From assembly GCA_017380575.1 (NCBI GenBank), contig JAFODS010000042.1, positions 1 through 64,000 of the forward strand: a stretch of DNA of 64,000 nt. The letters run 5' to 3'. The number at the start of each line of letters is the position of its first letter. Position 1 is the first letter of the stretch. Below, in pieces: positions 52,282 through 61,429 of the stretch. Source of the stretch: Clostridia bacterium. Lineage in GTDB: Bacteria; Bacillota; Clostridia; Oscillospirales; Acutalibacteraceae. The notes under the pieces are model-generated. The model was not told where the DNA came from and did not search any database. It saw nothing but the letters and a program-made list of their open reading frames with translations. The position numbers and the translations under genes were made by a program.

Positions 52282-53274
52282 TTAGAGAGTATCATCTTTC
52301 ATTTTCCTGAACATTTCATATAAAAACGGAAAAAGATAAAAGACAAAAACAAATAATTTATTTTTAAAAGAAATGTCTGCACATTTCAAATAAATTTTAA
52401 TGTATTTTTTAAAGTAATTTTTAATAGGCTTTTTGAATTTTTTTTCGTTCGGTGTCCCTTTTGTGTTGAATCTGTAGGAAATAAGAAGCTTCATTCCCGC
52501 TTCAAGATAAAAAGAAGAAGTTAAAGAATTTTCAAGATCCTTGAATTTTTCATAGGAAAGAAAACGGGTTTCAATAAGATCAAACCATTTTTCGTGCCAG
52601 ATCTCAGTGTAACTAACGCTTTCAAGATTTGTATAGTAACAATAAAGAGGGGAATCAACAAGAAAAATTTTTCCGGCTTTAATCCATAAATCAGCACAAA
52701 AAATTGTATCTTCACCGATTTTATATTTCTTGAAATTTTCGCAGTCTGATAAAAAATCTTTTTCAATAAGCTTCATACATGCAGAAGTAAGAGTAAGCTC
52801 ATTTTTCGAAACAAAATCTTTATCATAAAAGCTGATAAATTCTTCGCTCTTACACTCTCTGCAATTATATTCAAAAGATTTATCAATAAATTCCGAAGTT
52901 TTTTCATAACGGCAGACTGCAAGCTTACATCCTTTTTCTTTAATTGCACGGTAAAGAAATTCATACATCTGCGGCTGGATAAAGTCGTCTGAGTCAACAA
53001 AACCGATATATGATCCCTCAGCCTTACTGATACCGAAATTTCTTGCAGAAGAAACACCTTTGTGAGGATTTTTGTAAGCTTTAATACGGTTATCTTTGAT
53101 GGAATAATCTTTAATAATTTCAAAAGTAGAATCCGTGCTGTTATCGTCAACACAGACAATTTCAAAATCATTCAATGTCTGGTTAAGAATACTGTCAAGA
53201 CAACGACGGATATTTTTTTCTTCGTTGAACGACGGAACAATTATGCTTATCAATGGTGATTTTTCACCTATCAT
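52282..53274 (-). CDS. Family 2 glycosyltransferase inserted between dnaX and ebfC
   Basis: 330 residues. GT-A fold motifs: SIIVPSFNEEKNIRRCLDSI at the start, VCVDDNSTDST, and the DxD-type GFVDSDDFI near residue 95. The C-terminal 80 residues are basic, suggesting membrane association. It probably adds sugars to a surface polysaccharide. AT-rich codon use differs from dnaX and ebfC. It breaks a usually tight dnaX-ebfC-recR operon; a surface ABC exporter lies 3 kb upstream. Confidence 0.85.
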   Translation of the reverse strand: MIGEKSPLISIIVPSFNEEKNIRRCLDSILNQTLNDFEIVCVDDNSTDSTFEIIKDYSIKDNRIKAYKNPHKGVSSARNFGISKAEGSYIGFVDSDDFIQPQMYEFLYRAIKEKGCKLAVCRYEKTSEFIDKSFEYNCRECKSEEFISFYDKDFVSKNELTLTSACMKLIEKDFLSDCENFKKYKIGEDTIFCADLWIKAGKIFLVDSPLYCYYTNLESVSYTEIWHEKWFDLIETRFLSYEKFKDLENSLTSSFYLEAGMKLLISYRFNTKGTPNEKKFKKPIKNYFKKYIKIYLKCADISFKNKLFVFVFYLFPFLYEMFRKMKDDTL

Positions 53275-53286
53275 AATGTCACCAAC

Positions 53287-54879
53287 TTAAAGATTATTTA
53301 TTTTATTAACAAGGTCTGCAAGAGGGTCGTTTGCTTTTGCAGATGTTTCTTCGCCTTTATAAATACCAAGTCGGTATTTTTTACCCGTAACCTCAAAAAT
53401 TGCAGTTTTGATTGCATTTGCGTGGTTACCCTGACGGATAAACTGCGAGAATATCGGATTATCGCACTTTATGAGCATAAATTCTCCTCTGATATATGCT
53501 GAAGAGTTGCCTAAAATTCCGAGCAAAGGCTTGTCTGTGACGTCAAGCTTCTGAAGAACCTCGCCCCAACCAATAAAGAGTGTGTCAACGTCTGCTGAAG
53601 CTTCGTCCGCAGGAGCTTCGGGTGGCGGGGGAGGAGGCGGAAGCTCGTTTTCTTTCTTTTTCTCCGGTGTTGGCTTTGGTTCTTCCTTAATTTCAGGCTT
53701 TGTTACCTCAATTTTCGGAGCTGAAATAATTTTTCCGTCCTTAACTGCACTTTCAAGCTTTTCAATTCGTGCAATCAATGCCGTATTGTCGCTTGAAATA
53801 TCAGGTATGCAAAGCTTTACGGCACACATTTCCATCTGTGTACGCTTGCTTGTTGAATTTTTAAGAAGCGTTGCACATTCTTCAAGGGTTGTAATACACG
53901 AAAGCACCTTGAAAAGTGTGGTGTTTTCTGCCTGTTTTTTGTAAAGCTCAAGGTCAATATCCGTACATACAATCAGCTGCTGCGGATTTTTGACCGTTTT
54001 TATAATCATAATGTTGCGGTAATGGTTTATAAGCTCTGAACAGAGTCTTTCCATATCGCATGAATCGTTATGAAGCTTAGAAATAAGAGCAAGAACTTCA
54101 GAAGGATTGTTCGTATTGATGTTATCAACAAGCTCAAAAAGGTAATCCTTGCCTGCAAGTTCTGCCGCGTTACTTACAACGTCAGATGTAACGTGAGTCG
54201 AAATTCCTGAGCATCTGTCAAGAATTGAAAGAGCATCACGGAGCGCACCGTCGGCAATTCTTGCAATAAGAAGAGCTGCATCGTCGTCAATTGTAATGTT
54301 TTCATTTTCTGCTACGTGCATAATACGTGACTTGATTTTTTCGGGAGTAATTCTGTGAAAATCAAATCTCTGACAGCGGGAAAGAATTGTTGCAGGAAGT
54401 TTGTGCACTTCCGTTGTAGCCAAAATAAATTTAACGTGTGGCGGCGGCTCTTCAAGAGTTTTAAGAAGAGCATTGAACGCACCGATTGAAAGCATATGAA
54501 CTTCGTCGATGATGTAAACACGGTATTTTGTATGAACCGGTGTGTAATTAGCTTCTTCACGAAGGTCACGGATATTGTCAACGCCGTTGTTACTTGCTGC
54601 GTCAATTTCGATAACGTCAAGAATTGTGCCGTCATCAAGGCCTTTGCAGACTGCACATTCGTTACACGGATTTCCGTCAACGGGATTAAGGCAGTTTGCA
54701 GCCTTTGCGAGAATTTTTGCACAGGTTGTTTTACCCGTACCTCTTGAACCCGTGAAAAGGTAAGCGTGAGAAACCTTGCCGATTTCTACTTCATGGGCGA
54801 GGGTAGAGGTTATATGCTCCTGACCAACTACATCTGCGAAGGTCTGCGGACGCCATTTACGGTAAAGAACTCTGTACAA
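53287..54879 (-). CDS. dnaX: DNA polymerase III subunit gamma/tau
   Basis: 530 residues. The AAA+ clamp-loader domain has Walker A FTGSRGTGKTTCAKILA, a four-Cys zinc module (CLNPVDGNPCNECAVC) and YIIDEVHMLS. After the collar domain a Pro-rich linker (ELPPPPPPPEAP near residue 418) leads to a tau-type C-terminus. It loads the DnaN clamp. SRP RNA directly upstream is the usual Firmicutes arrangement. Confidence 0.96.
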   Translation of the reverse strand: MYRVLYRKWRPQTFADVVGQEHITSTLAHEVEIGKVSHAYLFTGSRGTGKTTCAKILAKAANCLNPVDGNPCNECAVCKGLDDGTILDVIEIDAASNNGVDNIRDLREEANYTPVHTKYRVYIIDEVHMLSIGAFNALLKTLEEPPPHVKFILATTEVHKLPATILSRCQRFDFHRITPEKIKSRIMHVAENENITIDDDAALLIARIADGALRDALSILDRCSGISTHVTSDVVSNAAELAGKDYLFELVDNINTNNPSEVLALISKLHNDSCDMERLCSELINHYRNIMIIKTVKNPQQLIVCTDIDLELYKKQAENTTLFKVLSCITTLEECATLLKNSTSKRTQMEMCAVKLCIPDISSDNTALIARIEKLESAVKDGKIISAPKIEVTKPEIKEEPKPTPEKKKENELPPPPPPPEAPADEASADVDTLFIGWGEVLQKLDVTDKPLLGILGNSSAYIRGEFMLIKCDNPIFSQFIRQGNHANAIKTAIFEVTGKKYRLGIYKGEETSAKANDPLADLVNKINNL

Positions 54880-54916
54880 AAAATCACCCCTTTAAAATGA
54901 AAAATAAAAAAAATAA

Positions 54917-55059
54917 AAGCATTATCTCAGTCATATGGTGCGCAGGCCGTACTGTGTCGCACGGTGTTAACCTCTTAATGCTGCTCGGTTCCCCGCCTGA
55001 CATGGTTCGTGGTACCCCGTCGCACAGGACCAACACACCACATGACTGAAATAATGCTT
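54917..55059 (-). ncRNA. ffs: Small SRP RNA (4.5S-like)
   Basis: The two ends (AAGCATTATTTCAGTCAT at 5' and its complement at 3') form a long helix. The apical domain shows the SRP core: ATGTCAGG, a CGG-GGAA-CCG tetraloop hairpin and AGCAGCA (about 54975-55003). It guides signal-peptide proteins with Ffh. Position before dnaX and about 143 nt length fit. Confidence 0.92.
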
Positions 55060-55086
55060 CGAAAAATCGCCTGCAATATCTTATTT

Positions 55087-55115
55087 ATTATACTATAATT
55101 TGCTTGATATATCAA
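55087..55115 (-). promoter_or_regulatory. Promoter of the SRP RNA
   Basis: TTGATA (55110-55115), a 17-base spacer and TATAAT (55087-55092) on the minus strand lie about 30 bases before the SRP RNA 5' end. Confidence 0.88.
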
Positions 55116-55153
55116 GTAAATTTAAAAAATTTTTTAAGATATTGCAGTTAATT

Positions 55154-56338
55154 TTATATTTTAAAAAGTTCTTTTATTGAATTTTCTGCTTTGCCGATAT
55201 AATCAGGCATAAATTTCTGAAGATAATTTTTTATTTCATCATTTTTTGAATAAAAATCTTTGAAATTTTCAATAAAACGGTCGCTGTCATTCAAATCTTC
55301 AACGGGAATAACATAACCTTCATATGTGCCGAAAATATCTTTTGCAATTCCCTTTGATTTTATGCTGTAGCCGATAACAAGCGTCGGGACACAGGTACTG
55401 TATGCGGCAATTGTTGCATGAGTACGTGCTCCTATGAATGCCTCACAACGTGAAATAATGCTCTTATATTCCGTTGCAGAGTATTCTCCACTAACAAGTC
55501 CGATTCTTTCACACTTGAAATTTTCATAAATTTCTGCAAGTGTTTCGCAGTCAGATTTGTTGTCTCTTGTAACATGCGGAATCAAGAGAACGTTTAAATC
55601 TGTTTTATCAATAATATATCTGATAAGAGAAAATACAGCTTTTTTGGCAGGATGATTTTCGTTGCTGCCTTTAGGATAAACAAAATTACTGATGTTAATT
55701 CCGACTGTATGTTCTTTAACTTCAAAAGTTTTATTCATTTCTTCGTCAACAGGAAGTAAAAATGCCGAATCGGGATATAAAACAGTATTTTTATCAATTC
55801 CGTTTTCAATAAGAGCGTTATAAGAGAAAGATTCTCTAGCAACAATGAGGTCAAAACCTTTTAAATCTTCAATTTTATCGGGAGACATATCTTCACTTCC
55901 GATTGAACAACCCCATAAAACAGTTTTTTTACCTATTGAGCGAAGAGTAGTATTCATTGCTTTTGCAGTATGACCGTCACCATAGCAATAGTTATCACCG
56001 CCGACAGAAATATAAACATCATTTTTCTTAAGAGACGGATTTCTGCAGGCAATTGAATAATAAAAATCGTCCGATTTTTTCTGTGATTGTCTTGAATAAA
56101 CAGCAATTTTTAATTTGTCTGAAAAAGATACCTTTTTTGGGGCAACTGAATAATCAAATTCTTCTATTTCATCAATGGAACGGAAATTAGCTTTCTCATC
56201 TTCAGATTTTTTGAAAGAATAAAGCTTGATATACGAATCTGGATTTTCTTTTTTTATCATTGAGGAAAGAGTTCTGACAATTGCCTCGCAACCGTGATTC
56301 TGCGAACCGCCGTGTGAATAAAAAGCATATTTCATCAT
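55154..56338 (-). CDS. Polysaccharide pyruvyl transferase family protein
   Basis: 394 residues. The N-terminal YAFYSHGGSQNHGCEAIVRTL block, VYISVGGDNYCYGDG, and the C-terminal FIGARTHATIAAYSTCVPTL segment are typical of the PS_pyruv_trans (CsaB-like) fold. It likely adds pyruvyl groups to a surface polymer, which can anchor SLH-domain proteins or alter charge. It is the last gene of the exporter operon; its ATG overlaps the ATPase stop by one base. Confidence 0.85.
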   Translation of the reverse strand: MMKYAFYSHGGSQNHGCEAIVRTLSSMIKKENPDSYIKLYSFKKSEDEKANFRSIDEIEEFDYSVAPKKVSFSDKLKIAVYSRQSQKKSDDFYYSIACRNPSLKKNDVYISVGGDNYCYGDGHTAKAMNTTLRSIGKKTVLWGCSIGSEDMSPDKIEDLKGFDLIVARESFSYNALIENGIDKNTVLYPDSAFLLPVDEEMNKTFEVKEHTVGINISNFVYPKGSNENHPAKKAVFSLIRYIIDKTDLNVLLIPHVTRDNKSDCETLAEIYENFKCERIGLVSGEYSATEYKSIISRCEAFIGARTHATIAAYSTCVPTLVIGYSIKSKGIAKDIFGTYEGYVIPVEDLNDSDRFIENFKDFYSKNDEIKNYLQKFMPDYIGKAENSIKELFKI

Positions 56339-57594
56339 TATTCTCCTAATAATTTAACATCAACATCGTCAAAATGGCACCAGCCCCACTGTCTTGGCCA
56401 GCTCTGAGAAGTTCCGTTTGCATGAAGGACTTCAAAAACGAAGGCGGGGTAAACATAATCAAGATTTTCACTGTTTGCTTTTGATGTTCCGCCGGAAAGA
56501 ATAAGAGTTGCCTTGTAAAGTCCCGGACCCAAATTGTGTTTGTTTATCGTAATTCCGACGTCAAATTCACCGATAGAATTTATATTTGCAAAGGTATCGG
56601 TAAAGCATACCTCAATAGGAGTTTCGTCTGCCTGCCAGATAAGCATTCTGAAAGACATATCACCGATATTTTCAACCTTTGTTCTGATGCGAAGCTTAAG
56701 CTCAATGGGTTCATCCGACAAATAAATGCAGGATTCATTATGCAAAACGTCAAGCGAAAGAATTTCTGCTTTTTCAAGATTATATCCCGGATGACGGGCA
56801 AGAGAAGTAAAATCATAATGATTCTGCTTTTCCATATAGGCTTCACTGTTATAAATACGGATTCCTTCTTCAACGTCACCGTCAAAAATAACCTCACCTT
56901 CGCGAAGAACAACAACTCTGTCGCAAAGCTGACGGATTGTGTTCATCTGATGGCTGACGAAAAGAATTGTTTTACCGCTTGCTGCAATGCTGAGCATTTT
57001 ATCGATACATTTTTTCTGAAAACGGGTATCGCCGACAGCAAGAACCTCATCAACAAGAAGAATATCAGGTTCCAGGTGAGAAGCAACGGCAAATGCAAGT
57101 CGGACAAACATACCGCTTGAATAACGTTTTACAGGAGTGTCGATGAATTTACCAACCTCAGAAAATTCGAGGATTTCATCAAATTTTTCGTCAATTTCCG
57201 CTTTTGTCATGCCGAGAATTGCACCGTTAAGGTAGACATTTTCGCGACCGGTAAGTTCAGTATTGAAACCTGTACCGACTTCAAGCATTGATGAAATTTT
57301 ACCAAGCATTTCAATTCTGCCGTCCGTAGGCTCGGTAATTCTTGAAATAATTTTTAGAAGAGTTGATTTACCGGCTCCGTTTTTTCCTATAATACCGACT
57401 TTCTCACCCTGTTCAACGTTAAAAGTAACGCCTTTGAGCGCCCAGAAATCTTCTTTGTTTGCATTCGGTTTTACGAAAGATTTTACGGCTGCTTTGATTT
57501 TAGCAGCTTTTCCTTCAGGTTTTTTACCGAGGTGCTTGATTTTATAACGCTTTTTGACGTTTTCTATTTTTAAAACAACAGTTTTTTCATTCAT
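56338..57594 (-). CDS. Polysaccharide ABC exporter ATPase with carbohydrate-binding C-terminus
   Basis: 418 residues. ABC domain with Walker A GIIGKNGAGKSTLLK near residue 73, signature YSSGMFVRLAFA near 160 and Walker B ILLVDEVLAVGD. Residues about 255-418 form a beta-rich Wzt-type domain (GLYKATLILSGGTSKAN) that binds the glycan end. With the permease it forms a TagGH/Wzm-Wzt-type exporter for teichoic acid-like or O-antigen-like polymers. Confidence 0.9.
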   Translation of the reverse strand: MNEKTVVLKIENVKKRYKIKHLGKKPEGKAAKIKAAVKSFVKPNANKEDFWALKGVTFNVEQGEKVGIIGKNGAGKSTLLKIISRITEPTDGRIEMLGKISSMLEVGTGFNTELTGRENVYLNGAILGMTKAEIDEKFDEILEFSEVGKFIDTPVKRYSSGMFVRLAFAVASHLEPDILLVDEVLAVGDTRFQKKCIDKMLSIAASGKTILFVSHQMNTIRQLCDRVVVLREGEVIFDGDVEEGIRIYNSEAYMEKQNHYDFTSLARHPGYNLEKAEILSLDVLHNESCIYLSDEPIELKLRIRTKVENIGDMSFRMLIWQADETPIEVCFTDTFANINSIGEFDVGITINKHNLGPGLYKATLILSGGTSKANSENLDYVYPAFVFEVLHANGTSQSWPRQWGWCHFDDVDVKLLGE

Positions 57595-57608
57595 AAAAAC
57601 TCCTCCGA

Positions 57609-58427
57609 TCAGACGATATCAACGAATGTACGTTCAGTTTTTCTGAAAAGATGTAAGCCGAGAGGAATAAGCAAAACTATCCATGCGAAAGCGATGAGGA
57701 AAGATGTCCAGTCAAAGGACATATCCTTGATGATACACCATTTGAACGCATTGATAACACCTGTTGCGGGGTTGAGAGAATAAAGAAGTCTTAATTTTTC
57801 GGGGATTGAATCGATAGAATATGCCACGGGAGTGAGATACTGACCGATTGAAATAGCGAATGGAATAATCTGTGCAAGGTCACGCCATTTAACATTGAAT
57901 GAAGAGAGAAAAAGACCGAGCGCTGTTCCTAAAACAAGGCAGATAAGAAAAAAAACGGGAAAAAGAAGAAATTTTACTGACGGATAATAACCCTGAATAA
58001 ACATCATCACAATAAGAACACTCATTGAAACAAGGCTATCAATAATGTGGGCAACAGCAGAACCTATCGGTGAAATTATTCGGGGAAAATAAACCTTTTT
58101 CATAATTGCTGCATTGGTAATAAATGTGTTTGCAGCAGAGGTAAGTCCTTTTGAAAAAAGTCCCCACGGAATGGTACCTGCATAAACCATTATGTAATAA
58201 GGAGCGGAACCGTCGGATTCAAGTCCTGCAAGGTTTCCGAAGATGAAAGTCATAACAAAAACATTGATAATAGGGGAAATAACAGCCCAGCCGAGACCGA
58301 TTCGTGTCTGCTTATAGCGCACGGTAACATCTCGCTTTGCAAAATTAAAAGCAAGTTCTCTGTAGTGCCAGATATCTTTCCAATACTGGAAATTCCTTCC
58401 GTTAGGTTCGATAACAGTTTTTCTCAA
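57609..58427 (-). CDS. Polysaccharide ABC exporter permease
   Basis: A TTG start after AAAGGATGAG gives 272 residues with six TM helices of the ABC-2 type. The N-terminal amphipathic part (RELAFNFAKRDVTVRYKQTR) followed by LGWAVISPIINVFVMTFIF is typical of TagG/Wzm/KpsM-like permeases. First gene of the three-gene exporter operon. Confidence 0.9.
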   Translation of the reverse strand: MRKTVIEPNGRNFQYWKDIWHYRELAFNFAKRDVTVRYKQTRIGLGWAVISPIINVFVMTFIFGNLAGLESDGSAPYYIMVYAGTIPWGLFSKGLTSAANTFITNAAIMKKVYFPRIISPIGSAVAHIIDSLVSMSVLIVMMFIQGYYPSVKFLLFPVFFLICLVLGTALGLFLSSFNVKWRDLAQIIPFAISIGQYLTPVAYSIDSIPEKLRLLYSLNPATGVINAFKWCIIKDMSFDWTSFLIAFAWIVLLIPLGLHLFRKTERTFVDIV

Positions 58428-58470
58428 CTTTTCTCATCCTTTAAATCATATTTGCACAATATATCAATCT

Positions 58471-58499
58471 ATAATACCATTTATTAAGAATTTAGTCAA
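58471..58499 (-). promoter_or_regulatory. Promoter of the polysaccharide exporter operon
   Basis: TTGACT (58494-58499), a 17-base spacer and TATTAT (58471-58476) on the minus strand lie about 45 bases before the permease start. Confidence 0.8.
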
Positions 58500-58540
58500 A
58501 TATAAATATTAGTAAGAAGTAAGGTATTGACAAACAAAAA

Positions 58541-58563
58541 GGAAACATCGTGAAGATGTTTCC
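58541..58563 (-). terminator. Terminator after ychF
   Basis: GGAAACATC (58541-58549) pairs with GATGTTTCC (58555-58563); on the minus strand TTTTTG follows. Confidence 0.88.
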
Positions 58564-58580
58564 CTATTTTTATATTAAAC

Positions 58581-59675
58581 TTAAACATTGAAAAGAAAGT
58601 GGACAACGTCGCCGTCCTTCATAACGTATTCCTTACCCTCTGAACGGATAAGACCTTTTTCTCTTGCAGCTGCGAGAGAGCCGTTTTCCATAAGATTTTC
58701 AAAGCTGATAACCTCGGCACGGATAAAGCCTTTTTCAAAGTCAGAGTGGATTTTACCTGCTGCCTGCGGAGCCTTTGTACCTTTTCTGATTGTCCATGCT
58801 CTTACCTCGGGTGTACCTGCTGTAAGGTATGAAATAAGACCGAGAAGGTCATAGCTTCTCTGAATAAGGAGGTCAAGACCGCCCTTTTCAACGCCGAGCT
58901 CAGCGAGGAACATTTCTTTTTCTTCCTTGTCAAGGCTTGCAATTTCTGCTTCAAGCTCAGCACAGATCGGAAGAACCTGTGATTCGTCAGCCTTTGCGAT
59001 TTCGCAGACTGCATTGAAGCGTACGTTTGAATCAATATTGTTTGCAAAATCATCTTCGCTCATATTACAAGCGTAGATAACAGGCTTTGATGTAAGAAGT
59101 GCGATGTCTGCAACGATTGCTTTTTCATCGTCGTCACATTCAATGCTTCTTGCGGATTTACCTTCCTCAAGATGCTCCTTGAGTCTCTTAAGAAATTCGT
59201 ATTCCTTTGCAAGGCTCTTGTCACCCTTCATTGCCTTTGAAGTTCTGTCGATACGGCGTTCAACCATTTCGATATCTGAGAAGATAAGCTCAAGGTTGAT
59301 TGTTTCAATGTCTCTTGCGGGATCAACGCTTCCGTCAACGTGGATGATATCGTCATTTTCAAAGCAACGGACAACGTGGATAATTGCATCAACCTCACGG
59401 ATGTGAGAAAGGAACTTGTTGCCGAGGCCTTCACCCTTTGATGCGCCCTTAACAAGACCTGCGATGTCAACGAATTCGATTACTGCGGGGGTGATTTTTG
59501 CAGGGTTATACATTTCTGCAAGAGCATCAATTCTGCTGTCGGGAACTGCAACAACACCAACGTTCGGCTCGATTGTGCAGAAAGGATAGTTTGCAGACTG
59601 TGCACCTGCGTTTGTGATTGCATTAAAAAGTGTGCTTTTGCCGACGTTCGGCAAACCTACTATACCAAGCTTCAT
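58581..59675 (-). CDS. ychF: Ribosome-associated Obg-like ATPase YchF
   Basis: 364 residues. G1 [16 protein letters not shown]3 [16 protein letters not shown] and a C-terminal TGS domain (about 280-364) identify YchF, which prefers ATP over GTP (NMSE-type motif, here YACNMSEDD, in place of NKxD). It binds ribosomes and affects stress response. Monocistronic, with its own promoter and terminator. Confidence 0.96.
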   Translation of the reverse strand: MKLGIVGLPNVGKSTLFNAITNAGAQSANYPFCTIEPNVGVVAVPDSRIDALAEMYNPAKITPAVIEFVDIAGLVKGASKGEGLGNKFLSHIREVDAIIHVVRCFENDDIIHVDGSVDPARDIETINLELIFSDIEMVERRIDRTSKAMKGDKSLAKEYEFLKRLKEHLEEGKSARSIECDDDEKAIVADIALLTSKPVIYACNMSEDDFANNIDSNVRFNAVCEIAKADESQVLPICAELEAEIASLDKEEKEMFLAELGVEKGGLDLLIQRSYDLLGLISYLTAGTPEVRAWTIRKGTKAPQAAGKIHSDFEKGFIRAEVISFENLMENGSLAAAREKGLIRSEGKEYVMKDGDVVHFLFNV

Positions 59676-59709
59676 ATTTTTCTTCCTTTTTTCAAAATAT
59701 TACTGATAC

Positions 59710-59738
59710 ATTATAAACGTAAGCAGCCAAAATTTCAA
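59710..59738 (-). promoter_or_regulatory. Promoter of ychF
   Basis: TTGAAA (59733-59738), a 17-base spacer and TATAAT (59710-59715) on the minus strand, 35 bases before the start. Confidence 0.82.
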
Positions 59739-59806
59739 GTGAATATATTTAATCGTTGAAAAAAGTATTTGAAATAGGTATAATTAAGAAAAGATTGTGA
59801 TAAACC

Positions 59807-60058
59807 AATTCGGGTTTGTTGAACAAATTTCAAATTATTATTGTAGGGGACGACGTCCTCGACGTCCCGTCAGAAATGTGCAAAATATCGGGCAGATAAT
59901 ATCAGCCCTACGAACCCTGTTTTAGTTAACTGCGTAGGGACGGGCGTCCTCGACCGTCCGTTACCTCATCAGAATCTGCGGACCGTCCGGGAGGCCGGTC
60001 CCTACGAACACAGAGTCAGATTGTGCGAAATCAAAGACCCCGACAAACCCAAATTTGT
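59807..60058. repeat. 250-bp inverted-repeat element, copy 2
   Basis: Same family and orientation as copy 1: it opens AATTCGGGTTTGTTGAAC and ends ACAAACCCAAATTTGT. The first hairpin module here is a GACGTCCTCGACGTC type, while the shared right part (GTAGGGACGGGCGTCCTCGA onward) matches copy 1. Adjoins a second element on its right. Confidence 0.82.
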
Positions 60059-60298
60059 CGGTATGTTTGAATTCTTTTGCAAATATAAAAATCGAGCTAT
60101 TTCCCCTGAAAGGGGAAATGTGGTGAAACGACAAAGGGGTGCCCGAAGGGCTTTAAATAATAAACTTTTAAACTTTTGTGCTACGCAACACCCCTCAGTC
60201 ACGGCATAGCCGTGCCAGCTCCCCTTTCAGGGGCGCTATGAGACACTACTAAACCTAAATAATTGTGTAATACAAAACAACTCGACAAGCCCGAATTT
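60059..60298. repeat. Second inverted-repeat element next to copy 2
   Basis: The outer right end at 60285-60298 reads ACAAGCCCGAATTT, again the family terminus. Inside lies another repeat type: TTCCCCTGAAAGGGGAA (60101-60117) and AAAGGGGTG on the left, and the matching CACCCCT, an ACGGCATAGCCGT hairpin (60201-60213) and CCCCTTTCAGGGG (60221-60233) on the right. A short AT-rich core separates them. No gene is supported. Probably a nested or hybrid MITE-like insertion. Confidence 0.7.
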
Positions 60299-60326
60299 CT
60301 TGAATAAAATCGAAAGCAGGTGAGCT

Positions 60327-61088
60327 ATGTTTAACAGCGGTTATACAGGTAAACTTATATCTTCAGTTTTTATTACCGGTTTACTTACATATGTTATGTT
60401 CAACACAACAAGTCCGAAAATTGTGTTTGTTCCGTTCCTGGTTTGTGCCGTATCAATGGCATTGAAAACCGTCGGACAGATTTTTGAAAAAGAAGGAATG
60501 ATTTTCTTCTTTGATAAGCTTTTTAAGGGTGGATTTTTTCTTTACGGTTTTGGCTTTTTGACTTTTTTCGATTATTTGGCTTTAAAGGATAAACAGTATG
60601 GTCTGGTGATTTATTCTTTGCTGTTCTGGGCGGTTTTATTGTTTGTTTTCAAAAGAGTATTCTTTAATAATAATCAAGAAGCTGAAAAACCGCCGAAAGT
60701 TAATATTGCAAAAATTGCCGCTGCAGGATTAGTGATTGTTTCATTTCTTGCAGGTGCTGTCTTGCTGGTTCTCGGAATCGGAAGAAAAGAAGCAGGTATC
60801 ATTTTTGCAGGAGCATTTTTTGCTTTGGTTTCGTCTGTGTTTATTTTGTTTCATTTGTCGGTTTCAGGCTTTTTCGAAAAAATAAAAACAGATTTGTTGG
60901 GTTTGTATATAGGTATCGTATCTGCACTGGTCGGAATGGGAATTCCGATAGTTAAGTTTACGGAAGTCCTTTCTGTAAAGGGAACAATTAAAAGCTTCGG
61001 TTTATGGATTTTTGTTCCGATAATTCTGTTTTCGGCAGGAGTTTTTCAGATTATAAAAACACTGAGGAACAGAAAAAATAAAGATTAA
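60327..61088 (+). CDS. Integral membrane protein of unknown function
   Basis: 253 residues with about seven predicted TM helices (for example FVPFLVCAVSMALKTVG, GLVIYSLLFWAVLLFVF, GLVIVSFLAGAVLLVLGIG, LWIFVPIILFSAGVFQII). A cytoplasmic loop near residue 115 is charged. An AGCAGGTGAG site precedes the ATG. No family is recognised. It is bounded on both sides by inverted-repeat elements. Confidence 0.75.
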   Translation: MFNSGYTGKLISSVFITGLLTYVMFNTTSPKIVFVPFLVCAVSMALKTVGQIFEKEGMIFFFDKLFKGGFFLYGFGFLTFFDYLALKDKQYGLVIYSLLFWAVLLFVFKRVFFNNNQEAEKPPKVNIAKIAAAGLVIVSFLAGAVLLVLGIGRKEAGIIFAGAFFALVSSVFILFHLSVSGFFEKIKTDLLGLYIGIVSALVGMGIPIVKFTEVLSVKGTIKSFGLWIFVPIILFSAGVFQIIKTLRNRKNKD

Positions 61089-61122
61089 TTTGTTTGATTT
61101 ATTAAGTAAAAAACATTCCGAT

Positions 61123-61374
61123 AAATTCGGGTTTGTGGAGCTCTTTGATTTCGCACAATCTATCTCTGTGCGCGTAGGGACCGACCTCCCGGATGGTCCG
61201 CAGATTACGCTGAATTAACGGACGGTCGAGGACGCCCGTCCCTACGCAGTTGACTGAAACAGGGTTCGTAGGGGCAGATATCATCTGCCCGACATTTTGC
61301 ACATTTCTGACGGGACGTCGAGGACGTCGTCCCCTACAACAATAATTAAAAATTTGTTCAACAAACTCGAATTT
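61123..61374. repeat. 250-bp inverted-repeat element, copy 3 (opposite orientation)
   Basis: Opens AAATTCGGGTTTGTGGAG and ends ACAAACTCGAATTT. It is the reverse of copies 1 and 2 by internal sequence order. Its variable hairpins are a CAGATATCATCTG type and a GACGTCGAGGACGTC type. It fills most of the gap before the GH31 gene. Confidence 0.85.
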
Positions 61375-61429
61375 ATCGAACAAAATTAATAAATAAATTT
61401 TAAAATCTGACCTGACGGAGGATGACGTT

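Noticed and set aside
53600..53660. Programmed frameshift in dnaX near the Pro/Lys-rich linker
   Set aside because: A short A-rich run exists, but there is no clear slippery heptamer with a following hairpin.
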